NCBI GenBank assembly: GCA_934307695.1
Contig: CAKRCS010000007.1
Location: 24,118 to 88,117 of the forward strand
Direction: 5' to 3'
Length of the DNA stretch: 64,000 nucleotides
Origin: an uncultured Agathobacter sp.
GTDB lineage: Bacteria > Bacillota > Clostridia > Lachnospirales > Lachnospiraceae
Shown: positions 1 to 9,135 of the stretch, piece by piece
Layout: every line of letters begins with the position of its first letter
Numbering within the stretch: position 1 is the stretch's first letter
The notes under the pieces: generated by a model
Seen by the model: only the letters and a program-made list of their open reading frames with translations
Told to the model about the DNA's origin: nothing
Database searches by the model: none
Made by a program: the position numbers and the translations under genes

Positions 1-924
1 CAGTTCGAGGAAAATGGAATACAGGTTCTGGTCATTCCGGGCAACCACGACATCAACAGTCAAAGCCCGTGGGAGATCCGCGGGAACAGGGCGATCCCGG
101 CCGAGAATGTCACCCCGGAAGAATTTGAACAGATTTATGCTGACTTTGGGTACAATGAGGCGATATACCGTGACGAGGACTCTTTGAGCTACGTTGCAGA
201 TCTTGGAAAAAACTGCTGGGCGATCATGCTTGACGCAAGCATTTACAAGGATGGAGATGTAAAGCCCGGCGGACTTTTGAGCAAGGCAACCAGAGACTGG
301 GTAAGCGGTGTGCTTGAGGAAGCAAAGGCGCAGGGCGTGCGCGTCATTTCCACCACGCATCAGAATCTTCTGGTGCATAACGAGAATTTTATATCGGACT
401 ATACCATCGTGGATGGGGCATCCCTCGCGGAAAAATATATAGAAAATGGCGTTGCAATCAACCTGTCCGGACACCTTCACTGTATGAACATTGTCGAGCG
501 GCGGGGCGTGTTCTATGAGGTCGCAATGGAATCGCTCAGTGTGTGGCCGAATCTGTACGGTCAGCTCGACATCCGGGAGGACGGAACGATGTCTTTTTCC
601 ACCCATGCCACAATTCATAGTTCAAATTCTTACGCATATATGTTAGACTCTACCAATAGGACGCTCGGCACCAGATTTTCGGAGGAAGGTCTGACAGAGG
701 ATGAGGTTTCTGCCATGCGTGATTTTATCGTGCAGATGAACATCGCATATTTTGCGGGCAGGCTGGAGCCGGCAGAGGTTTACGAGAAGGATGAGGGCTA
801 CCTGCTCTGGAAGGAAAAAGCATCGGACAGCCGCAACTTTGAGTTTATTGAATCGATCATGCAGGAGACGCGCCGGGATCACACCTACATTGCTCCGTTT
901 CGCCTGGAGCAGCAGGAAGAATAG
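1..924 (+). CDS. Calcineurin-like metallophosphoesterase, 5' end cut by window
   Basis: The reading frame is open from base 1, so the N-terminus lies outside the window. About 307 codons remain. The visible part starts with a Gly-Asn-His-Asp motif (residues 15-18 of the visible frame), then a Thr-His-Gln stretch near residue 118 and Gly-His-Leu-His near residue 157. This is the order of metal-ligand motifs in the calcineurin-like superfamily, which uses a two-metal centre to cleave phosphoesters. The missing start should carry the Asp-x-His motif. Substrate is unknown. A flippase-like membrane gene follows 21 bp downstream, so an envelope-lipid or cell-surface role is possible but only inferred from context. 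Confidence 0.8.
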   Translation, partial: QFEENGIQVLVIPGNHDINSQSPWEIRGNRAIPAENVTPEEFEQIYADFGYNEAIYRDEDSLSYVADLGKNCWAIMLDASIYKDGDVKPGGLLSKATRDWVSGVLEEAKAQGVRVISTTHQNLLVHNENFISDYTIVDGASLAEKYIENGVAINLSGHLHCMNIVERRGVFYEVAMESLSVWPNLYGQLDIREDGTMSFSTHATIHSSNSYAYMLDSTNRTLGTRFSEEGLTEDEVSAMRDFIVQMNIAYFAGRLEPAEVYEKDEGYLLWKEKASDSRNFEFIESIMQETRRDHTYIAPFRLEQQEE

Positions 925-945
925 AAAGAGTATTAAGAAGTAAGA

Positions 946-1980
946 ATGGAAAATAAAAAGAAATTATTTTGGGAAGTCGTATTTCTGATCGTGGTCTTTG
1001 CAGGAACAGTTTACGGCGTATTTCACGGGGAGGACTTGGGAAAAAGCATCCGGATCATCCGCGAGGTGAAGAAGATCTATCTCCTGCCGGCGGTGACATG
1101 TGTCGTATTTTTTATCTGGGGCGAATCCATCATCATCCACTATCTGATGCGGACGCTCGGCACGCGGCTGAAAAAATGGACGTGCTTTCTGTTTTCATCG
1201 ATCGGTTTTTTCTTTAGCTGCATCACGCCGTCCGCGTCCGGCGGACAACCGGCGCAGATCTATTATATGCGGCGCAAAAATATCCCGATCCCGGTAGCAA
1301 CACTGGTGCTTATGATCGTCACCATTACTTATAAGGCGGTTCTGGTGCTGGTCGGACTGGCGATCATCGTGTTTGGACAGGGCTTTATGCATCGTTATCT
1401 CACAGGAATCCTGCCGGTTTTCTATCTGGGAATCGTGCTGAATGTGCTGTGTGTCGGCTTTATGCTGATTTTGGTATTTCACACCACGTTGGCGCAGTCT
1501 CTGATGGAAAAAGGGCTGGGCTTTCTGGAAAAGCTGCATCTGATGCACTACAAGCAGAGCCGCCACGAAAAGCTGAACGCTGCAATGGAAAAGTATAAGG
1601 AAACGGCAGTCTATTTTAAGACACATAAGCATGTGGTGCTGATCGTGCTTGCGATCACATTTGCGCAGCGGTTTGCTCTCTTTTTGTCCACATACTTTGT
1701 GTATCTGGCATTTGGACTTTCGGATTATGCGGTTGGAACTATCGTGATGCTTCAGGCGGTCATTTCCATTTCTGTGGATATGCTTCCGCTGCCGGGCGGC
1801 ATGGGAATCAGCGAGAAGCTGTTTCTGACCATCTTTGTTCCGGTGTTCGGTGCGCAGCTTGTGCTGCCGGGAATGATCTTAAGCAGGGCGCTCAGCTACT
1901 ACACAGAGCTTTTACTGAGTGCGCTTCTTACGATCCTCGCTCACTTCACGCTCGGCAGGGAGCGAATGGCGAAAAAGTAA
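946..1980 (+). CDS. YbhN / lysylphosphatidylglycerol synthase TM-region family membrane protein
   Basis: A 344-residue polytopic membrane protein with about eight hydrophobic segments. It carries the family-typical stretch PSASGGQPAQIYYMRR around residues 95-110 and the C-terminal PLPGGMGISEK around 281-291. These features match the UPF0104/YbhN family, the flippase-like half of MprF without the catalytic domain. Such proteins are thought to move or help move lipids or lipid-linked substrates across the cytoplasmic membrane. It starts 21 bp after the metallophosphoesterase and is probably co-transcribed with it. The substrate cannot be read from sequence. Confidence 0.8.
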   Translation: MENKKKLFWEVVFLIVVFAGTVYGVFHGEDLGKSIRIIREVKKIYLLPAVTCVVFFIWGESIIIHYLMRTLGTRLKKWTCFLFSSIGFFFSCITPSASGGQPAQIYYMRRKNIPIPVATLVLMIVTITYKAVLVLVGLAIIVFGQGFMHRYLTGILPVFYLGIVLNVLCVGFMLILVFHTTLAQSLMEKGLGFLEKLHLMHYKQSRHEKLNAAMEKYKETAVYFKTHKHVVLIVLAITFAQRFALFLSTYFVYLAFGLSDYAVGTIVMLQAVISISVDMLPLPGGMGISEKLFLTIFVPVFGAQLVLPGMILSRALSYYTELLLSALLTILAHFTLGRERMAKK

Positions 1981-2002
1981 TATTATAAGAAGGAATACAT
2001 CT

Positions 2003-2803
2003 ATGTGGAAAATAAAGCAGATTTTTGACGGAGACTACGGCTGCGAGGAGCTTGCACCCGGCGAAAGCCCAAAGGTAACGGTGACGCTTACGGACGGGCA
2101 GGGCAATGAGCGCTACGAGTCGGTTGCGGATGAATGGCTGATTGAGAGACAGCTTGACGAAGGATCTGTATGGAAGGAGAAAAACATGGATTACATTTCA
2201 AGAGATAAAGCATTTGAATTACTGAAGAAGTACAACAAGGATCCGTTTCACATCCAGCACGCGCTGACGGTGGAGGCGGTCATGAAATGGTACGCAAAGG
2301 AGCAGGGATATGAGGAGGACGCGGAATACTGGGGAATCGTCGGGCTGCTCCATGACATAGACTTTGAGCTTTACCCGGACGAGCACTGCCTGAAAGCACC
2401 GGAGCTGTTGCGCGAGGCTGGTGTCGGCGAGGATATTATCCACGCGGTATGCTCACATGGATACGGAATTACGGTCGGAAACGGAACAACGATCGATGTG
2501 GAACCGTCCCATGAGATGGAAAAGATCCTTTTTGCGGCGGATGAGCTTACCGGGCTGATCTGGTCGGCTTCCTTGATGCGCCCGTCCAAGAGCACAAAGG
2601 ATATGGAGCTGAAATCCCTTAAGAAAAAGTACAAGAGCAACGGCTTCGCCGCAGGATGCTCGCGCGAAGTGATCGCAAGGGGCGCAGAGCAGCTTGGCTG
2701 GGAGCTTGACGAATTGCTTTCGAAAACACTTCAGGCGATGGCTGCAACTGAGGATGAGGTCAAGGCGCAGATGGAAGCGGAATTTCCAACGAAAGACGAA
2801 TAG
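2003..2803 (+). CDS. HD-domain protein with a small N-terminal domain
   Basis: A 266-residue frame. Residues 1-60 form a small acidic domain beginning MWKIKQIFDGDYGCEE. From residue 62 the rest is an HD hydrolase-like domain: GLLHDIDFE near residues 113-121 gives the His-Asp metal pair, and a further His lies near 152. HD proteins are metal-dependent phosphohydrolases; no substrate can be assigned. There are two credible starts in the same frame. ATG at 2003 has AAGGAA upstream. ATG at 2186 (MDYISRDKAF) has its own AAGGAG at ideal spacing and would give a 205-residue stand-alone HD protein. The longer form is annotated; the shorter product may also be made. Confidence 0.75.
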   Translation: MWKIKQIFDGDYGCEELAPGESPKVTVTLTDGQGNERYESVADEWLIERQLDEGSVWKEKNMDYISRDKAFELLKKYNKDPFHIQHALTVEAVMKWYAKEQGYEEDAEYWGIVGLLHDIDFELYPDEHCLKAPELLREAGVGEDIIHAVCSHGYGITVGNGTTIDVEPSHEMEKILFAADELTGLIWSASLMRPSKSTKDMELKSLKKKYKSNGFAAGCSREVIARGAEQLGWELDELLSKTLQAMAATEDEVKAQMEAEFPTKDE

Positions 2804-2826
2804 AAAAAAAGTCTCAATTAGCCATC

Positions 2827-2855
2827 TTGATTCATATATAAGATTATGCTATTCT
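2827..2855 (+). promoter_or_regulatory. Candidate sigma-A promoter for eno
   Basis: A -35 box TTGATT (2827-2832) and a -10 box TATTCT (2850-2855) are separated by 17 bp. The predicted start falls near 2862, inside the palindrome at 2858-2883, leaving a leader of about 135 nt before enolase. Confidence 0.65.
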
Positions 2856-2857
2856 AA

Positions 2858-4291
<1,434 letters not shown>

Positions 4292-4336
4292 AATCTGAAA
4301 TATCAAAGCCTTATGCTATTAAGGCACATAGAGAAA

Positions 4337-4379
4337 ACCAGAGTTGTCGGTTGAAACAGCCGTGCAGCTCTGGTTTTTT
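4337..4379 (+). terminator. Rho-independent terminator of eno
   Basis: ACCAGAG (4337-4343) pairs with CTCTGGT (4368-4374), with extra pairing inside the loop, followed by a run of T. Confidence 0.85.
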
Positions 4380-4400
4380 GTATCATTCCGAAAGGAAAAT

Positions 4401-4459
4401 TTGACAATCTTTTCTTCTTGATGCATATTCTATTAGATTTCTAACAATTAGGTTTCTAA
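4401..4459 (+). promoter_or_regulatory. Promoter and paired MarR-type operators
   Basis: TTGACA at 4401-4406 and a TATTCT/CATATT -10 region at 4424-4431 precede two near-identical palindromes, TTAGATTTCTAA (4433-4444) and TTAGGTTTCTAA (4448-4459), 15 bp apart. They lie between the promoter and the marR ribosome site, as expected for autorepression. Confidence 0.6.
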
Positions 4460-4473
4460 CTAAGGAGGCTATT

Positions 4474-4917
4474 ATGCAGGAAACACTTCACTATCTTTTG
4501 ATGGCAGATCATCTGATGGTACAAAAGGCTCTTATCGCGAGCGTCAAAGACACCGGACTGACACCGGGGCAGCCGAAGATACTCGATTATCTGCTCCACC
4601 ACGACGGCGCCATTCAAAAGGATATCGCCATATTCTGCCACATCGAGCCGGCATCGCTTACCGTTATACTAAACGGCATGGAAAGCAAGGGCTATATTGA
4701 GCGGAAAACTGTCGGAAATGATCGCAGGTCGCTTCATGTATACCTCACAGAAACCGGAAAAAAGTATGCGGACAGGCTTAACTGCGAATTTGCCAGAATC
4801 GAATCCGAGGCATTAAAAGGATTTCAGCCGGCAGAGGCACGGCAGCTGCAGGATCTGCTCACCCGCGTATACGAAAATATGATAGACATTCAGAAGGAAG
4901 AAGGCACAGACAAGTGA
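4474..4917 (+). CDS. MarR family transcriptional regulator
   Basis: A 147-residue winged-helix regulator. The central part (about residues 30-100) shows the MarR pattern: LTPGQPKILDYLLHHDG, recognition helix IEPASLTVILNGMESKGYIERK, and the wing NDRRSLHVYLTETG. Start ATG at 4474 follows AAGGAGG. Two TTAGNNNNCTAA palindromes directly upstream are probable self-operators. It overlaps the next membrane-protein gene by 4 bp, so it likely controls that gene as well as itself. The ligand is unknown. Confidence 0.9.
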   Translation: MQETLHYLLMADHLMVQKALIASVKDTGLTPGQPKILDYLLHHDGAIQKDIAIFCHIEPASLTVILNGMESKGYIERKTVGNDRRSLHVYLTETGKKYADRLNCEFARIESEALKGFQPAEARQLQDLLTRVYENMIDIQKEEGTDK

Positions 4918-5867
4918 AACATTTAAAAGTAAGAATCCCCATGTATTTTATCGGACTGTTCGTAATGACCATAGGCATTGCACTTTCCGTAAAGTCCAAC
5001 CTCGGCGTATCACCCGTCAGCTCCATTCCGTACACGATAACGTGCGTCTGGGGCATCGAAATGGGAAAAGCGACGATCCTTTTTCATATCGTACTGGTAC
5101 TGATACAGATACTGGTTTTACGGAAAAACTTCAAGCCGGTTCAGCTGTTACAGGTTCTGATCGGTGTCGTATTCGGTTACTTTACGACTTTTTGTAATTA
5201 CATGGTATCTTTTCTCCCGACACCGGACAATCTGGGAATCCGCATCCTTATGGTGCTTGCCAGCACGGTATTTGTTGCAGTCGGCATCTTTTTATATCTG
5301 CCGGCTGACCTGATCCCGCTTGCCGGGGAGGGTTGTATGCAGGCGGTTTCCACCGTGACGCATATCGAATTTGCCAAGGTCAAGATTGGCTTTGACTGTA
5401 CGATGGTTCTCGTATCAGCCGTTACCTGTCTTACCATCTTACATAGTCTCGGAAGTGTCGGTATCGGCACGATCATTGCAGCAGTTCTGGTTGGAACATT
5501 GGTCGGGATCATCAACCGGGCATTCGGCAGACAGCGTGACCGTCTGCTTGGGAAAACGGATGAGCCTGTTGTCGCTGCCGAGGATGCTGCTTCCAATTAT
5601 GTGATCACGATCTCCCGCATATTTATCAGTGCAGATGCCGCATCGGAGGCTGTAAGAGTCTCCGCGCGCGACCACATTTCGCCGGAGGCTGCTGCCGCAA
5701 AGGTGAAAAAGGTAAACCACGAGCGTGCGGTTCACTGCAAGCACTTTACGAAAACCGACTGGGGAAATGTGAAAAATTATGACCTCTGCATCAAGTCTGA
5801 TGATTTCGGCGTGAATGAAACTGCGCAGATCATCGCGGATCTGTTCAAAAAGAAAATGAAGCTGTAA
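4914..5867 (+). CDS. YczE/YitT-type membrane protein fused to a broken cytidylate-kinase-like domain
   Basis: A 317-residue protein starting at GTG 4914, overlapping marR. Residues 1-205 form a membrane domain with about five to six helices that resembles the YczE/YyaS/YitT family, including SNLGVSPVSSIPY near residue 28. Residues 227-317 resemble the cytidylate-kinase-like domain that can follow this membrane domain in Clostridia. It starts NYVITISR but runs straight into IFISAD. The phosphate-binding loop and about 80-100 intervening residues usually found there are absent, while the C-terminal part (KKVNHERA, NYDLCI) is kept. The frame is intact, so this looks like an in-frame internal deletion that leaves a non-catalytic tail. 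The function of the membrane part is unknown. Confidence 0.7.
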   Translation: MKHLKVRIPMYFIGLFVMTIGIALSVKSNLGVSPVSSIPYTITCVWGIEMGKATILFHIVLVLIQILVLRKNFKPVQLLQVLIGVVFGYFTTFCNYMVSFLPTPDNLGIRILMVLASTVFVAVGIFLYLPADLIPLAGEGCMQAVSTVTHIEFAKVKIGFDCTMVLVSAVTCLTILHSLGSVGIGTIIAAVLVGTLVGIINRAFGRQRDRLLGKTDEPVVAAEDAASNYVITISRIFISADAASEAVRVSARDHISPEAAAAKVKKVNHERAVHCKHFTKTDWGNVKNYDLCIKSDDFGVNETAQIIADLFKKKMKL

Positions 5868-6058
5868 GCCATCACTCCAAATGCCTGTTGCGATATTGCC
5901 TGCAATTACTAAGAATATTATCTTTCCTAGACAGTGTTTTCGCAACCGAATGATAAGAGAGTCGGGCGGTTTTTGGATATTTTTTGGGATAAACTGGGGC
6001 TTTTTTACACTCAAAATAAAATAATTTGGCAATTGCAATTTTTAAGACTGGAGTAGTA

Positions 6059-6116
6059 TTGACAAAACCATAAGACCGCAGTATTATAAAACCGTGGCCA
6101 CTACCAGAGTCTTATG
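6059..6116 (+). promoter_or_regulatory. Promoter and dyad of the BlaI/M56 operon
   Basis: TTGACA (6059-6064), a 17-bp spacer and TATTAT (6082-6087) form a near-consensus promoter. CATAAGAC (6069-6076) and GTCTTATG (6109-6116) are perfect inverted arms that flank the -10 and start site. This fits repression by the BlaI-type protein encoded next. The preceding stretch 5868-6058 holds nothing else I can support. Confidence 0.6.
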
Positions 6117-6131
6117 AAAGGAGATTTAGAC

Positions 6132-6491
6132 ATGGACATTAAATTATTTGATTCTGAGCTGAAAGTGATGGATGTACTTTGGAAGGAGGGGGACACACCC
6201 GCAAAGGATATTGCCAAAGTGCTGACAAGTGAGCTTGGCTGGAATGTGAATACGACCTATACGCTGATCAAGCGGTGTATAAAAAAAGGCGCGATCGAGC
6301 GCAGTGAGCCGGGATTTATGTGCCATGCACTGATCCCGAAAGCCGCCGTACAGGAGGCGGAAACAGACGAGCTGATCAACAAAGTCTATGACGGTTCTGC
6401 GGATAAGCTGTTTGCAGCGCTGCTGGGAAGGAAGAAACTCTCCGCCGAGCAGATCGAAAAGCTCAAGCAGATCGTCGGGGAGCTGGAATGA
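6132..6491 (+). CDS. BlaI/MecI/CopY family transcriptional repressor
   Basis: A 119-residue winged-helix repressor: LFDSELKVMDVLWKEGDTPAKDI near the start, recognition helix region NVNTTYTLIKRCIKKGAIER, and a C-terminal dimerisation helix. In the family, the repressor is cleaved after its partner membrane peptidase senses a cell-wall signal. ATG at 6132 is chosen because GAAAGGAG precedes it; the ATG at 6114 overlaps that ribosome site. The M56 peptidase gene starts 10 bp downstream, giving the usual two-gene sensor/repressor operon. Confidence 0.92.
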   Translation: MDIKLFDSELKVMDVLWKEGDTPAKDIAKVLTSELGWNVNTTYTLIKRCIKKGAIERSEPGFMCHALIPKAAVQEAETDELINKVYDGSADKLFAALLGRKKLSAEQIEKLKQIVGELE

Positions 6492-6501
6492 GGTAACGGG
6501 T

Positions 6502-8379
6502 ATGAGTTTATTGAAAATGAGTGTTGCCGGAGCAGTAATGATTCTGGCGATCATCGTTATCCGGGCTCTGGCAATCAATCGGGTGCCGAAAAAGACGTTT
6601 TTGGCACTCTGGGACGTTGCACTAATGCGGCTTTTGATACCGTTTTCTTTACCCTCCGGCATGAGTATCTATTCTCTGCTGAAACGAAAAAACACGCCGG
6701 TTATAGGGAATACTCCGGCAATGGTGCTGCCGGCGGTGCCTTCGGGGTATGCCGTTACGGTTGTGCCACAGAAGGAGGCTGTCTCTGCGGCAGCGATCCC
6801 TGGATGGAGCATTGTATGGGCAGCGGGACTGATCCTCTGCGCAGTTATTTTTGGTGTAGCCTATTGGAAATGCTATCAGGAGTTTAAGATATCCCTGCCG
6901 GTGGACAATGATGTGTCCCGGCGCTGGCTGCAGGCACATCCGCTGCGGCGCAAAATTGCTATCCGGCAGTCAGACCGTATTTCCTCGCCGCTTACCTTTG
7001 GCGTGCTGCATCCGGTGATTTTAGTGCCGAAGAAAATGGATTGGGAAGATGAAAACGCGCTGCGATATGTTCTGGAACACGAATTTGTCCATATCCAAAG
7101 ATTTGATACAGTATCCAAGCTTCTGCTGGTTGCAGCAGTCTGCGTACACTGGTTTAATCCGATGGTATGGGGGATGTATATCCTTGCCAACAGGGATATA
7201 GAGCTTTCCTGCGATGAGACAGTGGTTCGCCATTTTGGCAGCGATACAAGAGCTTCCTATGCAAAGGTCCTGATCAGTATGGAGGAAAAACGGAGCGGTT
7301 TTGCACCTCTATGCAATCATTTTAGTCGAAATGCAATCGAAGAAAGGATCGTAGCGATTATGAAAGTGAAGAAACCTACAATTATATCTCTTACTGTGGC
7401 TGCAATTCTTGTAGCTGGAACAGCCACAGTATTTGCCACTTCTGCAAAAAATGAGGAGCCGGAATCCCCCACTGCTTATGAAGGTTCTGCGGAAAACGCA
7501 GGAGTCCCGGCAGCCGCAGGAACCGCAGAAGCCGTGGAATCCGATGAGGGAATGGCACCGGCTGAGGAATATCTTTCCGCCGGAATCACCTACCGGGACA
7601 ATGTGCGGTATTATCAGGAGAAGCCCATTGAGGGCATGTACGATGACAACGGCGGAATCTACATGGATGGTTCGGTCGAGGATGGCATTTATCTGCATGT
7701 TGAAAGGAACAGCCTGGGCAGCATCGAGAAACTGACCGTCATCACACGAAAGCAGTACCGGGAACTGGTTGACCGGCACATGAATCTGTATCCATCAGAG
7801 TCTGTGCTTGAGGAAAACACGGTTATGTCCTATATTGATCCGACAGACGGCAAAACGTATTACAGCTTTGACAACGGAGAGACTTTCGAGCCAATGACAG
7901 ACGCGGAGGTTGAAGCGCTTTACCCTACGCAGGATATCGAGTGGTGGACGTATGACGAGTATAAAGCATGGCTTGACAATGAAAAGGTGCAGCTGCAAAG
8001 TATGCTCGGTGAAAAGGGATGGACAAGAGGGGATGGAGATTTCGTCTGGACACAGGAGAAGATCAATGAGACCATCGCCATGTATGAAAGCATTCTGAAG
8101 GACATCAAGAACGGCAAGATGTATTCAAAATCCGTGGATGGCGATTCCGATATGCTGATGATGAGCTATGATCCTTCCGATATTGAGCTTGGCACCTCAA
8201 CCGAGGCAAAGGAATTGTATATCAAGCTCGACAATGGAGAGGAGCATACATTTGGACCTTATGAGACCGGAGAGGAGCTTCTTGCCGAGGTTAAGCCGTT
8301 CTGCGAGGAACAGGTGAAACTGGGAAACATGACGCAGAGTGAAGCGGACGAAATTATCAACCGTTACACGCAGAACTAA
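6502..8379 (+). CDS. BlaR1-like M56 family membrane metallopeptidase with an unusual sensor domain
   Basis: A 625-residue protein. Residues 1-120 hold two hydrophobic helices; a zinc-peptidase domain follows with HEFVH at residues 193-197 and the downstream Glu region DIELSCDETVVRHFG. A further membrane helix lies near 295-315. The remaining ~310 residues are outside the cell. They begin with an Ala/Glu-rich linker and do not contain the SxxK penicillin-binding motif of true BlaR1, so the signal is probably not a beta-lactam. The exported part ends in an acidic region with repeated ELYIKLDNGEEHTFGPYETGEEL-like strands. Partner of the BlaI-type repressor just upstream. Weak ribosome site GAGGTAA suggests translational coupling. 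Confidence 0.85.
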   Translation: MSLLKMSVAGAVMILAIIVIRALAINRVPKKTFLALWDVALMRLLIPFSLPSGMSIYSLLKRKNTPVIGNTPAMVLPAVPSGYAVTVVPQKEAVSAAAIPGWSIVWAAGLILCAVIFGVAYWKCYQEFKISLPVDNDVSRRWLQAHPLRRKIAIRQSDRISSPLTFGVLHPVILVPKKMDWEDENALRYVLEHEFVHIQRFDTVSKLLLVAAVCVHWFNPMVWGMYILANRDIELSCDETVVRHFGSDTRASYAKVLISMEEKRSGFAPLCNHFSRNAIEERIVAIMKVKKPTIISLTVAAILVAGTATVFATSAKNEEPESPTAYEGSAENAGVPAAAGTAEAVESDEGMAPAEEYLSAGITYRDNVRYYQEKPIEGMYDDNGGIYMDGSVEDGIYLHVERNSLGSIEKLTVITRKQYRELVDRHMNLYPSESVLEENTVMSYIDPTDGKTYYSFDNGETFEPMTDAEVEALYPTQDIEWWTYDEYKAWLDNEKVQLQSMLGEKGWTRGDGDFVWTQEKINETIAMYESILKDIKNGKMYSKSVDGDSDMLMMSYDPSDIELGTSTEAKELYIKLDNGEEHTFGPYETGEELLAEVKPFCEEQVKLGNMTQSEADEIINRYTQN

Positions 8380-8397
8380 AAGCATTTGGGACAGAGA

Positions 8398-8448
8398 AAG
8401 AGCCGATAACGCTCAGCCGGCAGGTTGAGCATTATCGGCTCTTCTTTA
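8398..8448 (+). terminator. Terminator of the BlaI/M56 operon
   Basis: An AAGAGCCGATAA arm pairs with TTATCGGCTCTT, with further pairing GCTCA/TGAGC inside, followed by CTTT. Confidence 0.75.
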
Positions 8449-8478
8449 CTTTATAGGAAATTTTTTCTATAAAGTAAA
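8445..8478. repeat. Perfect 12-bp inverted repeat
   Basis: TTTACTTTATAG (8445-8456) and CTATAAAGTAAA (8467-8478) are exact complements around a T-rich 10-nt centre. It directly follows the operon terminator. It could be a second terminator or a protein site; no clear assignment. Confidence 0.5.
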
Positions 8479-8515
8479 AAATGCTCCGCAGGGATGTATC
8501 TGTGTAATATAGCAA

Positions 8516-8568
8516 CTAATATATTAGCTAGATATTGATATTTTTATGGATTTGGGCTAATATATTAG
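8516..8568 (+). promoter_or_regulatory. Promoter with two identical 12-bp palindromes; probable leaderless start
   Basis: CTAATATATTAG occurs exactly at 8516-8527 and 8557-8568, 41 bp apart (about four helical turns). Between them, TTGATA (8535-8540), a 17-bp spacer and TAATAT (8558-8563) form a promoter whose -10 lies inside the second palindrome. The predicted transcription start is at about 8570, the A of the gene's ATG, and no ribosome site is present. Confidence 0.6.
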
Positions 8569-8569
8569 C

Positions 8570-8854
8570 ATGATTACTTTATTTCAAAAAACATGGACAG
8601 AAATTGATACAGATATTGCGAAGCGCATGATCCGGCTTAGAAAGAGAAAGAAGCTATCCCAGAAGGAACTGGCGGCAAAGTCCGGTGTAAGTCTTGGCTC
8701 ATTAAAACGTTTTGAACAGAGCGGAGAGATCTCGCTGCAATCATTTACCAAGCTTGCAATAGCGCTTGGAGTGGAGGACGAACTGGATAATTTGTTTACA
8801 GAGGTTCCATTTGAATCTATCGAGGAGGTAATCCGTGAGCAGACTATTAAGTAA
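8570..8854 (+). CDS. XRE family regulator, HipB-like antitoxin type
   Basis: A 94-residue protein with a Cro/C1 helix-turn-helix at about residues 18-75 (RMIRLRKRKKLSQKELAAKSGVSLGSLKRFE is the first half). The style, with LKRFEQSGEISLQSF and a short acidic tail, is that of the DNA-binding partner in XRE/HipA pairs. The promoter palindromes upstream are likely self-operators. No HipA-like kinase follows; a start signal and ten codons of something are seen at 8835. It may be an orphan antitoxin or a free-standing repressor. Confidence 0.85.
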   Translation: MITLFQKTWTEIDTDIAKRMIRLRKRKKLSQKELAAKSGVSLGSLKRFEQSGEISLQSFTKLAIALGVEDELDNLFTEVPFESIEEVIREQTIK

Positions 8855-8864
8855 ATACCTTTAA
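8835..8864 (+). pseudogene. Start remnant of a lost downstream gene
   Basis: GTG at 8835 lies 6 nt after a perfect GGAGG (8824-8828) and overlaps the end of the XRE gene, as second genes in XRE/HipA operons do. The frame stops after nine residues (MSRLLSKYL if GTG is read as Met). I interpret it as the head of a deleted partner gene; it is too short to identify. Confidence 0.35.
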
Positions 8865-8901
8865 CCGTGGGAAATGCACTTGCGTGTCCACACGGGTGCG
8901 C

Positions 8902-8929
8902 AAAGAGTCACCTTGTGGCTCTTTTTTTA
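8902..8929 (+). terminator. Terminator after the XRE gene
   Basis: AAAGAGTCAC pairs with GTGGCTCTTT across a 3-nt loop and is followed by a T run. It separates the XRE gene from the next promoter. Confidence 0.8.
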
Positions 8930-8938
8930 ATCCCCCTA

Positions 8939-8966
8939 TAAAAAAATCCCACCGACCATCCGATAT
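8939..8966 (+). promoter_or_regulatory. Candidate sigma-28 (SigD/FliA) promoter
   Basis: TAAA at 8939-8942 is followed, after 16 bp, by TCCGATAT at 8959-8966. This resembles the flagellar sigma-28 consensus TAAA-N15-GCCGATAT. No better sigma-A promoter is placed to drive the next operon, apart from an isolated TTGACA near 9094. Confidence 0.5.
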
Positions 8967-8981
8967 ACAAATCAAAGACAA

Positions 8982-9023
8982 GCCTTAAAAGGATGTAAGG
9001 CACAACAACTTCAAGGATGAAGT
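8982..9023 (+). promoter_or_regulatory. Two GGA-loop hairpins in the 5' leader (candidate CsrA sites)
   Basis: Hairpin 1: GCCTTA (8982-8987) with TAAGGC (8996-9001), loop AAAGGATG. Hairpin 2: ACTTC (9008-9012) with GAAGT (9019-9023), loop AAGGAT. Both present GGA in a loop, and CAAGGATG matches the core of the CsrA binding consensus. Both sit just downstream of the sigma-28-like promoter, as in the Bacillus hag leader. The ribosome site itself (GGGAGGAG) holds a further GGA. Confidence 0.45.
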
Positions 9024-9135
9024 GATTACATTGTATTCTAACTGCCCGTAGGGGGAGTCTATCTTACTTGCACAAAATCATTTTGTCCTTTTGACAACAA
9101 GTGCGCGAATCGCGTACAGATTAAGGGAGGAGAAT

